From contig CAYMFM010000001.1 of NCBI GenBank assembly GCA_964389685.1, positions 62,001 through 126,000 of the forward strand: a DNA stretch of 64,000 nt, in the 5' to 3' direction. Shown here piece after piece: positions 17,351 through 25,662 of this stretch (position 1 is its first letter; each line of letters begins with the position of its first letter). This DNA is from G020353115 sp964389685 (GTDB lineage: Bacteria > Bacteroidota > Bacteroidia > Bacteroidales > VadinHA17). The notes beneath the pieces were generated by a model. It ran no database searches. It saw nothing but the letters and a program-made list of their open reading frames with translations, and was not told the DNA's origin. The position numbers were made by a program, and so were the translations under genes.

Positions 17351-18493
17351 ATGCTTTTTAAACACATTGTCGGACAGGAAACGGTGAAACAACGATTAAT
17401 CCACTCTGTGGTTCAGGGCAGAATAAGTCATGCACAACTCTTTCTGGGCCCTGAAGGGTGTGGTAAATTGGCCATGGCAGTTGCCTATGCTCAGTATTTA
17501 GCCTGCGAGAATCGGGGAAAATCGGATGCCTGTGGCGCCTGTCCCTCCTGCCTGAAATACGAAAAACTGATCCATCCTGATCTCCATTTTGTCTATCCCG
17601 TTTCAACCACAAAAACCATTACCAAAGATCCCATCAGTAACAATTTTATCCAGGAGTGGAGGAGCGCTGTACTTGACAATCCATACCTCTCCTTATCTCA
17701 ATGGTATGAACGAATCGGAATAGAAAATAAACAGGGCATCATCAGCCGGAAGGAAAGTCACGAGATGATTCGCATCCTTAACCTGAAATCTTTTGAATCG
17801 GAATATAAAGTGATGATTATTTGGATGCCGGAAAAAATGAACCAGGTTGCCGCAAATAAAGTATTAAAAATTCTGGAAGAACCACCACCAAAAACCCTGT
17901 TTATACTGGTTTCCGAAAATACACATACATTCTTACCTACCATTTTATCCAGAACTCAAATCGTTAAGATACCCAGGGTTGATGATCAAAGCATGACAGA
18001 CTCCCTGAAAGAAAACGATATGCTCACTCCGGAAGCGTTGCAGAATATCGTTAAGCTGGCAAATGGGAATTATTTGATGGCCCGGAATCTACTCTATGAA
18101 AGAGCAGAAAATGAATTTTACCTAACCCAGTTCACTGTTATGATGAGGCTAACCTATGGGGGTAAAATACCGGATATCCTGCAATGGATTGATGATCTGG
18201 TTGCCCTGGGAAGGGAGAAACAGAAGCATTTTCTTCTGTACGCAACACGCATGATCCGTGAAAATTTTATGCTGAATCTAATGGCCGGTAAAGACCGTGA
18301 AGTGATTTACCTCACTGAGAAGGAGGCAGAATTTTCAGAGAACTTTTCTCCATTTATTAGGGAGAAAAACGTAGCACATATCGTCGATGAGTTGAATGAA
18401 GCCTTCGCAAATATCTCGGCAAATGCAAACAGCAGGATTGTTTTGTTTGACCTTTGCATGAAAATCATGAGATTGATTAAAATGGATTTTTAA
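17351..18493 (+). CDS. holB: DNA polymerase III subunit delta' (clamp loader)
   Basis: 380 residues from the ATG at 17351; an in-frame start at 17321 would lie inside the -7 element, so it is not used. AAA+ clamp-loader fold: IVGQETVKQRL, the P-loop LGPEGCGK, a zinc-binding Cys cluster (CENRGKSDACGACPSC), and a Leu-Glu-Glu-Pro-Pro stretch (KILEEPP) followed by the SRTQ sensor motif. It takes part in loading the beta sliding clamp during replication. Start of a plus-strand run that continues with ricT. Confidence 0.92.
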   Translation: MLFKHIVGQETVKQRLIHSVVQGRISHAQLFLGPEGCGKLAMAVAYAQYLACENRGKSDACGACPSCLKYEKLIHPDLHFVYPVSTTKTITKDPISNNFIQEWRSAVLDNPYLSLSQWYERIGIENKQGIISRKESHEMIRILNLKSFESEYKVMIIWMPEKMNQVAANKVLKILEEPPPKTLFILVSENTHTFLPTILSRTQIVKIPRVDDQSMTDSLKENDMLTPEALQNIVKLANGNYLMARNLLYERAENEFYLTQFTVMMRLTYGGKIPDILQWIDDLVALGREKQKHFLLYATRMIRENFMLNLMAGKDREVIYLTEKEAEFSENFSPFIREKNVAHIVDELNEAFANISANANSRIVLFDLCMKIMRLIKMDF

Positions 18494-18556
18494 TTAACTT
18501 TACCTCCCGCTTACAGGTAGGCAAATTACCAAATTTCCCTCGAAGGGATTAAACAA

Positions 18557-19735
18557 TTGAGTTTAACTATCAGAAAAGCAATGAGTGAACGTGGCAGTAA
18601 TGTAAGACTCGATGGTACATCCTTACAGGTAAAATCCCCAAAATATTCCGGAGGTTGTTTTAAACTAAACGTTTATGATTGGCTGAATGATGTTCCGGAA
18701 ACAGAGATCTCAGGTGACCTGGTGGAAGTGCGGTTTAAAAACACAAGAAAAGGTTTTTACCGAAATACAAATAGGCTGCGGGTAATGATCGGCGATATAG
18801 TTGCTGTGGAAGCTTCTCCGGGGCATGATATCGGAATCGTTTCATTAACGGGAGAACTTGTCCTTCACCAAATGAAGAAATCCAATACCCCTGTTGAATC
18901 GGATGATCTTAAAAAGATATACAGAAAAGCAAAACCGGCAGATATCGAAAAATGGCAGGAGGCCATTAGCCTGGAAGATTCAACCATGCTGAAAGCCAGA
19001 AAAATAGCGGAAGACCTGAACCTGGATATGAAAATCGGAGATGTTGAATACCAGGGAGACAACACCAAAGCCATTTTCTATTATATCGCTGATGAGCGTG
19101 TTGATTTCAGGGAACTGATAAAAGTCCTGGCAGATGAATTTAAAATCAGAATCGAAATGAGACAGATCGGAGCCAGGCAGGAAGCGGGACGGATAGGAGG
19201 GATTGGCTCATGCGGCAGGGAATTGTGCTGTGCATCATGGATAACGAATTTTGTCTCTGTAACTACCAGTTCGGCAAGATACCAGGAGTTGTCACTTAAT
19301 CCGCAAAAATTAGCCGGCCAGTGTGGTAAACTGAAATGCTGCCTGAATTATGAACTGGATTGCTATCTAGATGCTCAAAAGGATTTTCCGGACAGATCCA
19401 TTCCCCTGGAAACCGAACAGGGGACGGCCTATCATCAAAAAACAGATATCTTCAGAAGGCTGATGTGGTATTCATACGAGAAAGATTCCTCAGTAAACCT
19501 TACACCCATTGCAATAGAACGGGTGCTGCAAATCCATCAACTGAATAAGAAAGGGGGAAAAGTACCATCACTCATTGCTCAAGAGAATATTCCTGACCGT
19601 AAAATCCTCGATTACGAGAATGGTGTTAATGAAGACAGTTTAACCCGGTTTGATAAAGAATCTGGCAAATCTGGCAAAAGCAAAAGGAAAAAAGGAAAAG
19701 GTAAATACCGGACCAATAACAGGAAACCTGAATGA
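18557..19735 (+). CDS. ricT: PSP1-domain protein RicT (YaaT family)
   Basis: 392 residues if started at TTG 18557; an ATG at 18581 gives a product 8 residues shorter and is equally possible. The PSP1 domain carries VEVRFKNTRKGFY, VAVEASPGHDIG and the four-cysteine signature SCGRELCC...CGKLKCC (about 215-260). In Bacillus RicT forms an Fe-S-containing complex that affects mRNA maturation; Bacteroidota keep the gene without sporulation. The tail from about 360 is Lys/Arg/Gly rich. Its stop overlaps the gldH ATG (ATGA). Confidence 0.92.
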   Translation: MSLTIRKAMSERGSNVRLDGTSLQVKSPKYSGGCFKLNVYDWLNDVPETEISGDLVEVRFKNTRKGFYRNTNRLRVMIGDIVAVEASPGHDIGIVSLTGELVLHQMKKSNTPVESDDLKKIYRKAKPADIEKWQEAISLEDSTMLKARKIAEDLNLDMKIGDVEYQGDNTKAIFYYIADERVDFRELIKVLADEFKIRIEMRQIGARQEAGRIGGIGSCGRELCCASWITNFVSVTTSSARYQELSLNPQKLAGQCGKLKCCLNYELDCYLDAQKDFPDRSIPLETEQGTAYHQKTDIFRRLMWYSYEKDSSVNLTPIAIERVLQIHQLNKKGGKVPSLIAQENIPDRKILDYENGVNEDSLTRFDKESGKSGKSKRKKGKGKYRTNNRKPE

Positions 19736-20286
19736 CAGGTAAAGACTTCCAAACCATTTTCCGAAAAACCGGATCGTTAATGAATGTTCCTAATTCAAAG
19801 GAAAAACCCGTGAAATATGATTCAATAATCAACCCGATTCTTTGGCTGGTGTTGATTGCACTGATCTGCTCCTGCGATCGAAACCGGGTCTTTGAAGAAA
19901 ACATAACGCTACCGAATCATCGATGGGACAAAACAAATGTTCTCGGTTTTGATGTGGAAATAACAGATACAATCAACCCCCATAACATCTGCGTGAATGT
20001 TAGAAATGGAGGACAGTATCAGTACAGTAACCTTTTTCTTTTTATTCGAACCGTATCACCATCCGGACAATGGATTCGTGATACGATTGAATGCACATTG
20101 GCTGACCAAAAAGGACGTTGGCTGGGTAGCGGACTGGGAGATATCGCTACACTTCAGGTCCCTTACAAGGTGAATGTACGCTTCCCTTACCCGGGATTGT
20201 ATAGCTTTGAAATTGAACAAGCCATGCGAACCGACCAGTTAAAGCATGTGTTCGATATAGGTCTGCGGGTTGAACGAATGAAATGA
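19732..20286 (+). CDS. gldH: Gliding motility lipoprotein GldH
   Basis: 184 residues from the ATG overlapping the ricT stop. A hydrophobic segment (about 31-46) ends in LICSC, a usable lipobox with Cys at 48. A GTG at 19810 would give a conventional 21-residue lipoprotein signal and is a real alternative start. The mature part contains VFEENITLPNHRWD, FLFIRTVSP and GLGDIATLQVPYK, which follow GldH. GldH is needed for gliding and type IX secretion in Flavobacterium; its exact job is unknown. Coupled to both neighbours by 4-bp overlaps. Confidence 0.88.
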   Translation: MTGKDFQTIFRKTGSLMNVPNSKEKPVKYDSIINPILWLVLIALICSCDRNRVFEENITLPNHRWDKTNVLGFDVEITDTINPHNICVNVRNGGQYQYSNLFLFIRTVSPSGQWIRDTIECTLADQKGRWLGSGLGDIATLQVPYKVNVRFPYPGLYSFEIEQAMRTDQLKHVFDIGLRVERMK

Positions 20287-20999
20287 ATACAAACGGATAT
20301 CCTGTGGGGAAGAGAAAAGGTAAAAAATGGGCTGAAATGGAGACCTTCCAACACGTTTTTCAGCCTCCATTTCAGGAAATTTATAATAAGGACTTTCACC
20401 TGAAAGGAAAGTGGAAAGATTTTTTTTTTAAGAACGATAATCCCATTACACTGGAACTGGGCTGCGGAAAAGGTGAATATACCATCGGACTTTCTACCAA
20501 CTCTTCCCAACGGAATGTTATTGGAATCGATATCAAGGGAGCCCGCATATGGAAAGGGGCAACAATAGCATTGAATGAACAGTTGAAAAACGTTGCTTTC
20601 ATCCGGACGCGTATCGAACAGATAACTTCCTTTTTTGCGAAGGATGAGATCGCTGAAATCTGGCTTACCTTCCCCGATCCTCAAATAAAAAAAAGAAGAA
20701 ATAAAAAACGACTTACCGCAGCCCGATTTCTTAATGCATACCGGGAATTCCTGTCACCCGGGGGATGCATTCACCTGAAAACGGATAGTAAAGTCCTCTA
20801 CGACTATACAATGCAAATGATTGCATACAATGACCTTCCACTGATCTTTGCATTAGAAAATCTTAATGAAGAACCAAATATCGACCCCGTTTTGTCCATC
20901 ACTACCCAGTATGAGAAACAGTTCCTTGAACAGCATGTGACGATTAAATACCTTTGTTTTCAACTGCCTGCAGATACAGTAATCCATGAACCGGAATAA
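20283..20999 (+). CDS. trmB: tRNA (guanine-N7-)-methyltransferase
   Basis: 238 residues. SAM-binding ELGCGKGEYTIGL motif, IGIDIKGARIW, and the TrmB-specific LTFPDPQIKKRRNKKRLT segment. It forms 7-methylguanosine at position 46 of the tRNA variable loop. Start ATG overlaps the gldH stop by 4 bp; the 3' end overlaps the alkyltransferase-like gene by 14 bp. Confidence 0.95.
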   Translation: MNTNGYPVGKRKGKKWAEMETFQHVFQPPFQEIYNKDFHLKGKWKDFFFKNDNPITLELGCGKGEYTIGLSTNSSQRNVIGIDIKGARIWKGATIALNEQLKNVAFIRTRIEQITSFFAKDEIAEIWLTFPDPQIKKRRNKKRLTAARFLNAYREFLSPGGCIHLKTDSKVLYDYTMQMIAYNDLPLIFALENLNEEPNIDPVLSITTQYEKQFLEQHVTIKYLCFQLPADTVIHEPE

Positions 21000-21348
21000 G
21001 TTGGTGGAACGCTCTTTTTTTGAACGGGTGTATGATGTCACCCGACAAATTCCCTATGGGAGGATTACCACCTATGGATCCATCGCCAGGTATCTCAGTT
21101 CGGGAAGAGCCGCCCGGATGGTCGGTTGGGCTCTTAACAATTCGCATCATCTTCCCGATTTCATACCTGCACACCGGGTGGTAAACAGAAATGGTGTCCT
21201 CACAGGAAAGCATCATTTTGGAAATACCAATACCATGAGCCAGCTTCTCGAGAATGAAGGTATAAGGGTTGAAGATGACCGGGTCATCGACTTCGAAAAG
21301 CACTTCTGGGATCCGCGAAAGGAACTGAGCGATCCATCCATTATATAA
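20986..21348 (+). CDS. Alkyltransferase-like protein (MGMT homologue without the acceptor cysteine)
   Basis: 120 residues. The Ogt/MGMT DNA-binding domain is present (IPYGRITTYGSIARYL; RAARMVGWAL). The active-site Pro-Cys-His-Arg motif reads PAHR at residues 61-64. Loss of the alkyl-accepting Cys defines the ATL group, which bind O6-alkylguanine, flip it and recruit nucleotide excision repair rather than repair it directly. Overlaps trmB by 14 bp, so probably translated from the same message. Confidence 0.9.
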   Translation: MNRNKLVERSFFERVYDVTRQIPYGRITTYGSIARYLSSGRAARMVGWALNNSHHLPDFIPAHRVVNRNGVLTGKHHFGNTNTMSQLLENEGIRVEDDRVIDFEKHFWDPRKELSDPSII

Positions 21349-21358
21349 ATAAAAACTG

Positions 21359-21366
21359 TATATTTG
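21359..21366 (+). promoter_or_regulatory. -7 element for mrp
   Basis: TATATTTG, a perfect TAnnTTTG, in an AT-rich stretch 45 bases before the mrp ATG. No clear -33 TTTG. Confidence 0.45.
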
Positions 21367-21410
21367 TATTTTAATTTAAATCAAATTAACATAATAAAAT
21401 AGATTTTACC

Positions 21411-22511
21411 ATGAGTTTTACCCGGCAACAGGTTTTAGATGCATTAAGCAACGTAGTTCATCCGGAAAAGAAAAAGGACATTGTTTCATTGGGGATGGTT
21501 GATGATCTTACGATCAAGGGCAAAGAGATTCGTTTTTCACTCCTGTTTCCCAGATCAAATGATCCGTTTATTTCTTCAATTAAGAAAGCATGCGTAAAGG
21601 CAGTTCTGGAAGACGTTGACTCAGAAGCTCAAATTCAGGAGAACATTACGGTAAAAGTTCCGCCGGCTGAACCAAAGAAGGAACTGTTACCCGGTGTGAA
21701 AAATATTGTTGCGATAGCCTCGGGGAAAGGGGGCGTGGGAAAATCCACCATTGCTGTTAACCTCGCTGTATCGTTAGCGAAGAAAGGATTACGTGTGGGG
21801 TTGATTGATGCAGATATCTATGGACCTTCCATTCCGAAAATGTTTGGTGTGGTAAAAGCCAAACCATTTGTTAATCAGGTTGAAGGGGTTGATATGATTG
21901 TTCCGATAGAACGTCACGGAGTGAAATTGTTATCCATCGGATTTTTTATTGATCCGGATAGTGCACTGGTTTGGCGTGGACCCATGGCTACCAATGCCCT
22001 GAAGCAAATGCTCGGGCAGGGAGATTGGGGAGAACTCGATTATTTACTGGTTGACCTTCCACCCGGAACCAGCGACATCCACCTTACACTGGTTCAGGAG
22101 GTTCCTGTGACGGGTGCACTTATCATCAGCACGCCGCAGGAAGTAGCACTGGCAGATGCCATTAAAGGAATTAACATGTTTACAGGCGATAGAATCAATG
22201 TACCGATTCTTGGACTGGTGGAAAACATGGCCTGGTTTACCCCGGCTGAACTGCCTGGAAACCGGTATTATATTTTTGGTAAAAATGGTTGTGAAAAGCT
22301 GGCAAAAAAGTATAACGTCTCCCTGTTGGGGCAGATCCCGGTAGTTGAGAGCATTTGTGAAGATGGAGATATGGGAAATCCTTCTGCTTTGGATGAAAAA
22401 TCATCCACAGGCAAAGCATTTGTAAAGCTGGCTGAAAATGTGATAAAGCAGGTTGAGATTCGTAACAGAGAACAGGAACCCACAAAACGAGTTGAAATTA
22501 CCCGTAAATAA
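21411..22511 (+). CDS. mrp: Mrp/NBP35 family iron-sulfur carrier ATPase
   Basis: 366 residues. N-terminal MIP18/DUF59 domain (about 1-90), then a deviant Walker A GKGGVGKST (105-113) and the conserved ADIYGPSIPKM and DLPPGTSDIHL motifs of ApbC/Mrp. It carries and transfers Fe-S clusters in the cytoplasm. The Cys-X-X-Cys pair that many members have near the C-terminus is not evident here (one Cys in KNGCEKL, one in ESICEDG). A NifU-domain gene follows after 21 bp, supporting an Fe-S assembly role. Confidence 0.93.
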   Translation: MSFTRQQVLDALSNVVHPEKKKDIVSLGMVDDLTIKGKEIRFSLLFPRSNDPFISSIKKACVKAVLEDVDSEAQIQENITVKVPPAEPKKELLPGVKNIVAIASGKGGVGKSTIAVNLAVSLAKKGLRVGLIDADIYGPSIPKMFGVVKAKPFVNQVEGVDMIVPIERHGVKLLSIGFFIDPDSALVWRGPMATNALKQMLGQGDWGELDYLLVDLPPGTSDIHLTLVQEVPVTGALIISTPQEVALADAIKGINMFTGDRINVPILGLVENMAWFTPAELPGNRYYIFGKNGCEKLAKKYNVSLLGQIPVVESICEDGDMGNPSALDEKSSTGKAFVKLAENVIKQVEIRNREQEPTKRVEITRK

Positions 22512-22532
22512 TCATTGTAAGATATAAAAAAA

Positions 22533-22790
22533 ATGAACATGGAAGCAGAAAAGAAAACCCAACTTTTAAGCAGGATAGATCGTGCCCTGGATAAAATACG
22601 TCCTTTTCTTCAGGCGGATGGGGGAGATATTTCCCTGATTGATGTGACCGATGACATGGTGGTCAAAGTAAAACTGGAGGGAGCATGCTTTGGCTGTCCG
22701 TTCAGCCAGCAAACCCTGAAATCAGGTGTTGAACAGGCACTTTTAAAAGAGATCCCTGAACTAAAGGAGGTTCAGCCTGTTAACGATTAA
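22533..22790 (+). CDS. NifU C-terminal domain Fe-S scaffold protein
   Basis: 85 residues (an ATG two codons in is also possible). Stand-alone NifU-like domain: IRPFLQADGGDISL, and the cluster-ligating Cys pair in GACFGCPFS (Cys 52 and 55). It holds a transient Fe-S cluster for delivery to target proteins. Co-transcribed with mrp and ended by the terminator just downstream. Confidence 0.93.
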   Translation: MNMEAEKKTQLLSRIDRALDKIRPFLQADGGDISLIDVTDDMVVKVKLEGACFGCPFSQQTLKSGVEQALLKEIPELKEVQPVND

Positions 22791-22813
22791 CATCCGGATT
22801 TCACCGCTTCTGA

Positions 22814-22838
22814 AGGGCTTAGTAAGCCCTTTTTTTTT
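22814..22838 (+). terminator. Rho-independent terminator after the mrp/nifU operon
   Basis: AGGGCTT and AAGCCCT pair perfectly around a 3-base loop, followed by a run of eight T. Confidence 0.88.
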
Positions 22839-22882
22839 GCCGGGGATAAACCGGGTTATAAAATATTCCATGGATCATAAAA

Positions 22883-22890
22883 TATGTTTG
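22883..22890 (+). promoter_or_regulatory. -7 element for porW
   Basis: TATGTTTG, an exact TAnnTTTG match, 38 bases before the TTG start of porW. Confidence 0.45.
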
Positions 22891-22927
22891 TAAATTACCA
22901 GTTTATTCTCTAAGACAACCCGGTAGA

Positions 22928-25582
22928 TTGATTACAAAAAAGATTACATATTGCTTGCTGGGTTCACTCACATTGATCCTGGTTGCCGGTTGTTCAGCTG
23001 AAAAGAATACCAGCTTGAGCCGGAATTTCCATGGACTCACCTCTCATTATAATATCTATTTTAACGGTTATGAAAATTTTCTTCGGGGTGTGGAAAAATG
23101 TGAGGATGCATTTGTTGATGATTATTCCAAAATACTCTCCCTGTTTACCTATGTCGATGAAAATATAGCTAAACAGATCGCTCCTGAAATGGACCTTGCC
23201 ATACAAAAAGCCTACAAAATTATCACATTGCATTCAATCACGGCCAAACCGGAAATGGAAACGGACGAAATGACCGATGATGAAAGGGCGTTTTATAATC
23301 AACCTGAATATAACCGGTGGGTGGATGACAGCTATCTGTTGATGGCAAAGGCTCAGTTTTATAAACATGACTATCATATTGCCCTGAATACGCTGAAGCT
23401 CCTAATCAGTGAAGCCCTTGATGAAGAAACAAGGATGGAAGCCTATATCTGGCTTGCCAGAACAAACATCGAACTGGAAGAATATAAGGAAGCAGAGCGG
23501 ATATTAACATTCATTGCTGATGAAGAGCCGGTAAAGGAGAAAATGGCTGTGGAGTATCATGCCACCTATGCCCATTATTTCCTGAAACAGGAAGAGTATG
23601 AACGGGCTATCCCTCACCTGACCCCTGTCGTGGATAAAGTCCGCCGGAAAAAAGATAAACAGAGATATACTTTTGTCCTTGCGCAGCTTCATGAAGAGAC
23701 AGGTGACTTTGGGGTAGCATCTGATCTGTACAAAGATGTGATCAGAATGAATCCACCCTATGAAATGACATTCAATGCAAGAATCAATAAAGCCGGATCA
23801 TTCGATGTAACCCGAGAGGATAGCGAAGAGATCAAAAAGGACCTGAAAAAACTGCTCAGGGACAAAAAGAATATCGATTACCAGGATCAGATCTATTATG
23901 CATATGGTAAAATAGCATACAAGGAAAACAGGATTGAGGAGGCGATCGGTTATTATAAAAAATCGGCTGCAAGCAGCATATCAAGCAGCTTTCAGAAGGG
24001 ACTATCCTACCTGGAAGTTGCCGATATCTATTTCAGCCAGCTTGATTATCAACCCGCCCAGGCTTATTATGATAGTGCCGTTGCATTCCTGGCCCAAGAT
24101 TATCCCAACCTGGATCAGATCCGTACCAAATCGCAAAACCTGACTGAACTGGTCAAATATATAAACATTGTTGAACTGGAAGATAGCCTGCAAATGGTTG
24201 CCGGATTATCTGACCAGGACAAATTTGCACTGATTGAAGGGATCATCAGAGAACTGAATGAAAATGAGCGATTAGAGCGGGAAGAACAAATTGAACGGCA
24301 GTTCAATACCATGAATTACTATGAGAACGAACGACGGTTCAGGAATGATATTCAACGGGAAGGGAAATGGTACTTTTATAATCCTTCGGCGTTGAGCTTT
24401 GGACGGAATGAATTCCGGTTAAAATGGGGGGAGAGAAGGCTGGAAGATAATTGGCGGCGTGCTAACAAATCAACCGTAAGCTTCGTTGCGTTCACCAGTG
24501 AATCCAACCAGACAAATCCAGATGCGACAGGAAATAACCTGGGTACCATTGATGTAAAATCACGTGAATATTACCTGAAAGATCTTCCTGTAAATGACTC
24601 CCTGCTGAAGATATCCGACATAAAAATTGCAGGTGCCCTGTACAATATCGGCAGAATTTATAAAGACGATTTTAACGATTTCAAACGGTCAATTACAACA
24701 TATGAGGACCTTAATCATCGGTATCCGGCGAATGAATACCAGCTATCATCCTATTATTATCTCTATGATTTAAATAAAAATCTGCCCGACCGGCAAAGAG
24801 AAAACCATTATAAAAACCTGATTTTATCCCAATACCCGGAAAGCGAATACGCTAAAATAATCTCTGATCCCGATTATTTTGATACCCTGAAAGCCGAGGA
24901 GAGAAAGGTGGTGACATTATATGAAGAAACCTACAAGATCTATTTGAACAAGGAGTATCAACAGGTGATCGAGCGGTGTAATTATGCCGATTCTGCATAT
25001 GCTGGCGATGAATTGCTACCCAAATTCGGGCTGCTGAAAGCGCTCTCTATTGGAAGAACCCAGGATGTTAGAGCGTTTAAAAATGCTTTAACCGAACTGA
25101 GTGAAGCATTTCCTGATAGCAGGGAAAAGGAAAAGGCAAATGAAATCGTAGCCTTCCTCGACAGAACACTCCCGGTCTTAAAAGAGGAGGAGGAAGTGAT
25201 CGAAGCACAGGAAATTTATGCTTACAACGATAGTGCTGTTCATTATTATTTGCTGGTGGTTAACCGGTTTCAGGTAAATGTAAACCAGCTCATATTTAAC
25301 ATTATCAATTACAACCTTGATCATTATGGTCAGGTGGATTTTGAAACAGGGGGAGAAATGCTGAACGACACATTGCATATCATTACAGTAAAACCTTTTC
25401 TTACCCTGTCCGATGCACAGGACTATTCAGAAAAAATTATCCTTGAAGAGAGTGTTATCAACGAACTTCCACAGGGCGATTACTATTCTTTCATTATCTC
25501 AGATGAGAATTTCACCACCTTAAAAAACGATAAATCGGTTTCCAAGTACGATAAGTTTTTTAAAATGAAGTATCTTCGGTGA
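22928..25582 (+). CDS. porW: Type IX secretion lipoprotein PorW/SprE (TPR protein)
   Basis: 884 residues from a TTG start; no ATG lies near the signal peptide, so TTG is accepted. Lipoprotein signal with lipobox LVAGC (Cys about 22). The segment after it (SRNFHGLTSHYNIYFNGYENF) is the conserved PorW/SprE N-terminus. Several tetratricopeptide-type helical repeats fill about 130-420 and 560-740. PorW is an outer-membrane lipoprotein required for type IX secretion and gliding, thought to link the PorK/N ring and the translocon. The window contains the T9SS regulator porX directly downstream, but no porKLMN. Confidence 0.87.
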   Translation: MITKKITYCLLGSLTLILVAGCSAEKNTSLSRNFHGLTSHYNIYFNGYENFLRGVEKCEDAFVDDYSKILSLFTYVDENIAKQIAPEMDLAIQKAYKIITLHSITAKPEMETDEMTDDERAFYNQPEYNRWVDDSYLLMAKAQFYKHDYHIALNTLKLLISEALDEETRMEAYIWLARTNIELEEYKEAERILTFIADEEPVKEKMAVEYHATYAHYFLKQEEYERAIPHLTPVVDKVRRKKDKQRYTFVLAQLHEETGDFGVASDLYKDVIRMNPPYEMTFNARINKAGSFDVTREDSEEIKKDLKKLLRDKKNIDYQDQIYYAYGKIAYKENRIEEAIGYYKKSAASSISSSFQKGLSYLEVADIYFSQLDYQPAQAYYDSAVAFLAQDYPNLDQIRTKSQNLTELVKYINIVELEDSLQMVAGLSDQDKFALIEGIIRELNENERLEREEQIERQFNTMNYYENERRFRNDIQREGKWYFYNPSALSFGRNEFRLKWGERRLEDNWRRANKSTVSFVAFTSESNQTNPDATGNNLGTIDVKSREYYLKDLPVNDSLLKISDIKIAGALYNIGRIYKDDFNDFKRSITTYEDLNHRYPANEYQLSSYYYLYDLNKNLPDRQRENHYKNLILSQYPESEYAKIISDPDYFDTLKAEERKVVTLYEETYKIYLNKEYQQVIERCNYADSAYAGDELLPKFGLLKALSIGRTQDVRAFKNALTELSEAFPDSREKEKANEIVAFLDRTLPVLKEEEEVIEAQEIYAYNDSAVHYYLLVVNRFQVNVNQLIFNIINYNLDHYGQVDFETGGEMLNDTLHIITVKPFLTLSDAQDYSEKIILEESVINELPQGDYYSFIISDENFTTLKNDKSVSKYDKFFKMKYLR

Positions 25583-25585
25583 GGA

Positions 25586-25615
25586 TTTCTGCCATTCAAA
25601 AATCCGCTACTTTTG
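25586..25615 (+). promoter_or_regulatory. Promoter for porX
   Basis: TACTTTTG (25608-25615) matches TAnnTTTG. TTTCTG at 25586-25591 is near the -33 spacing. It implies that porX can be transcribed apart from porW. Confidence 0.45.
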
Positions 25616-25662
25616 GTATATTAAGCAGAAACCATTTATTTGGATGGTAAGGTACATGCACT

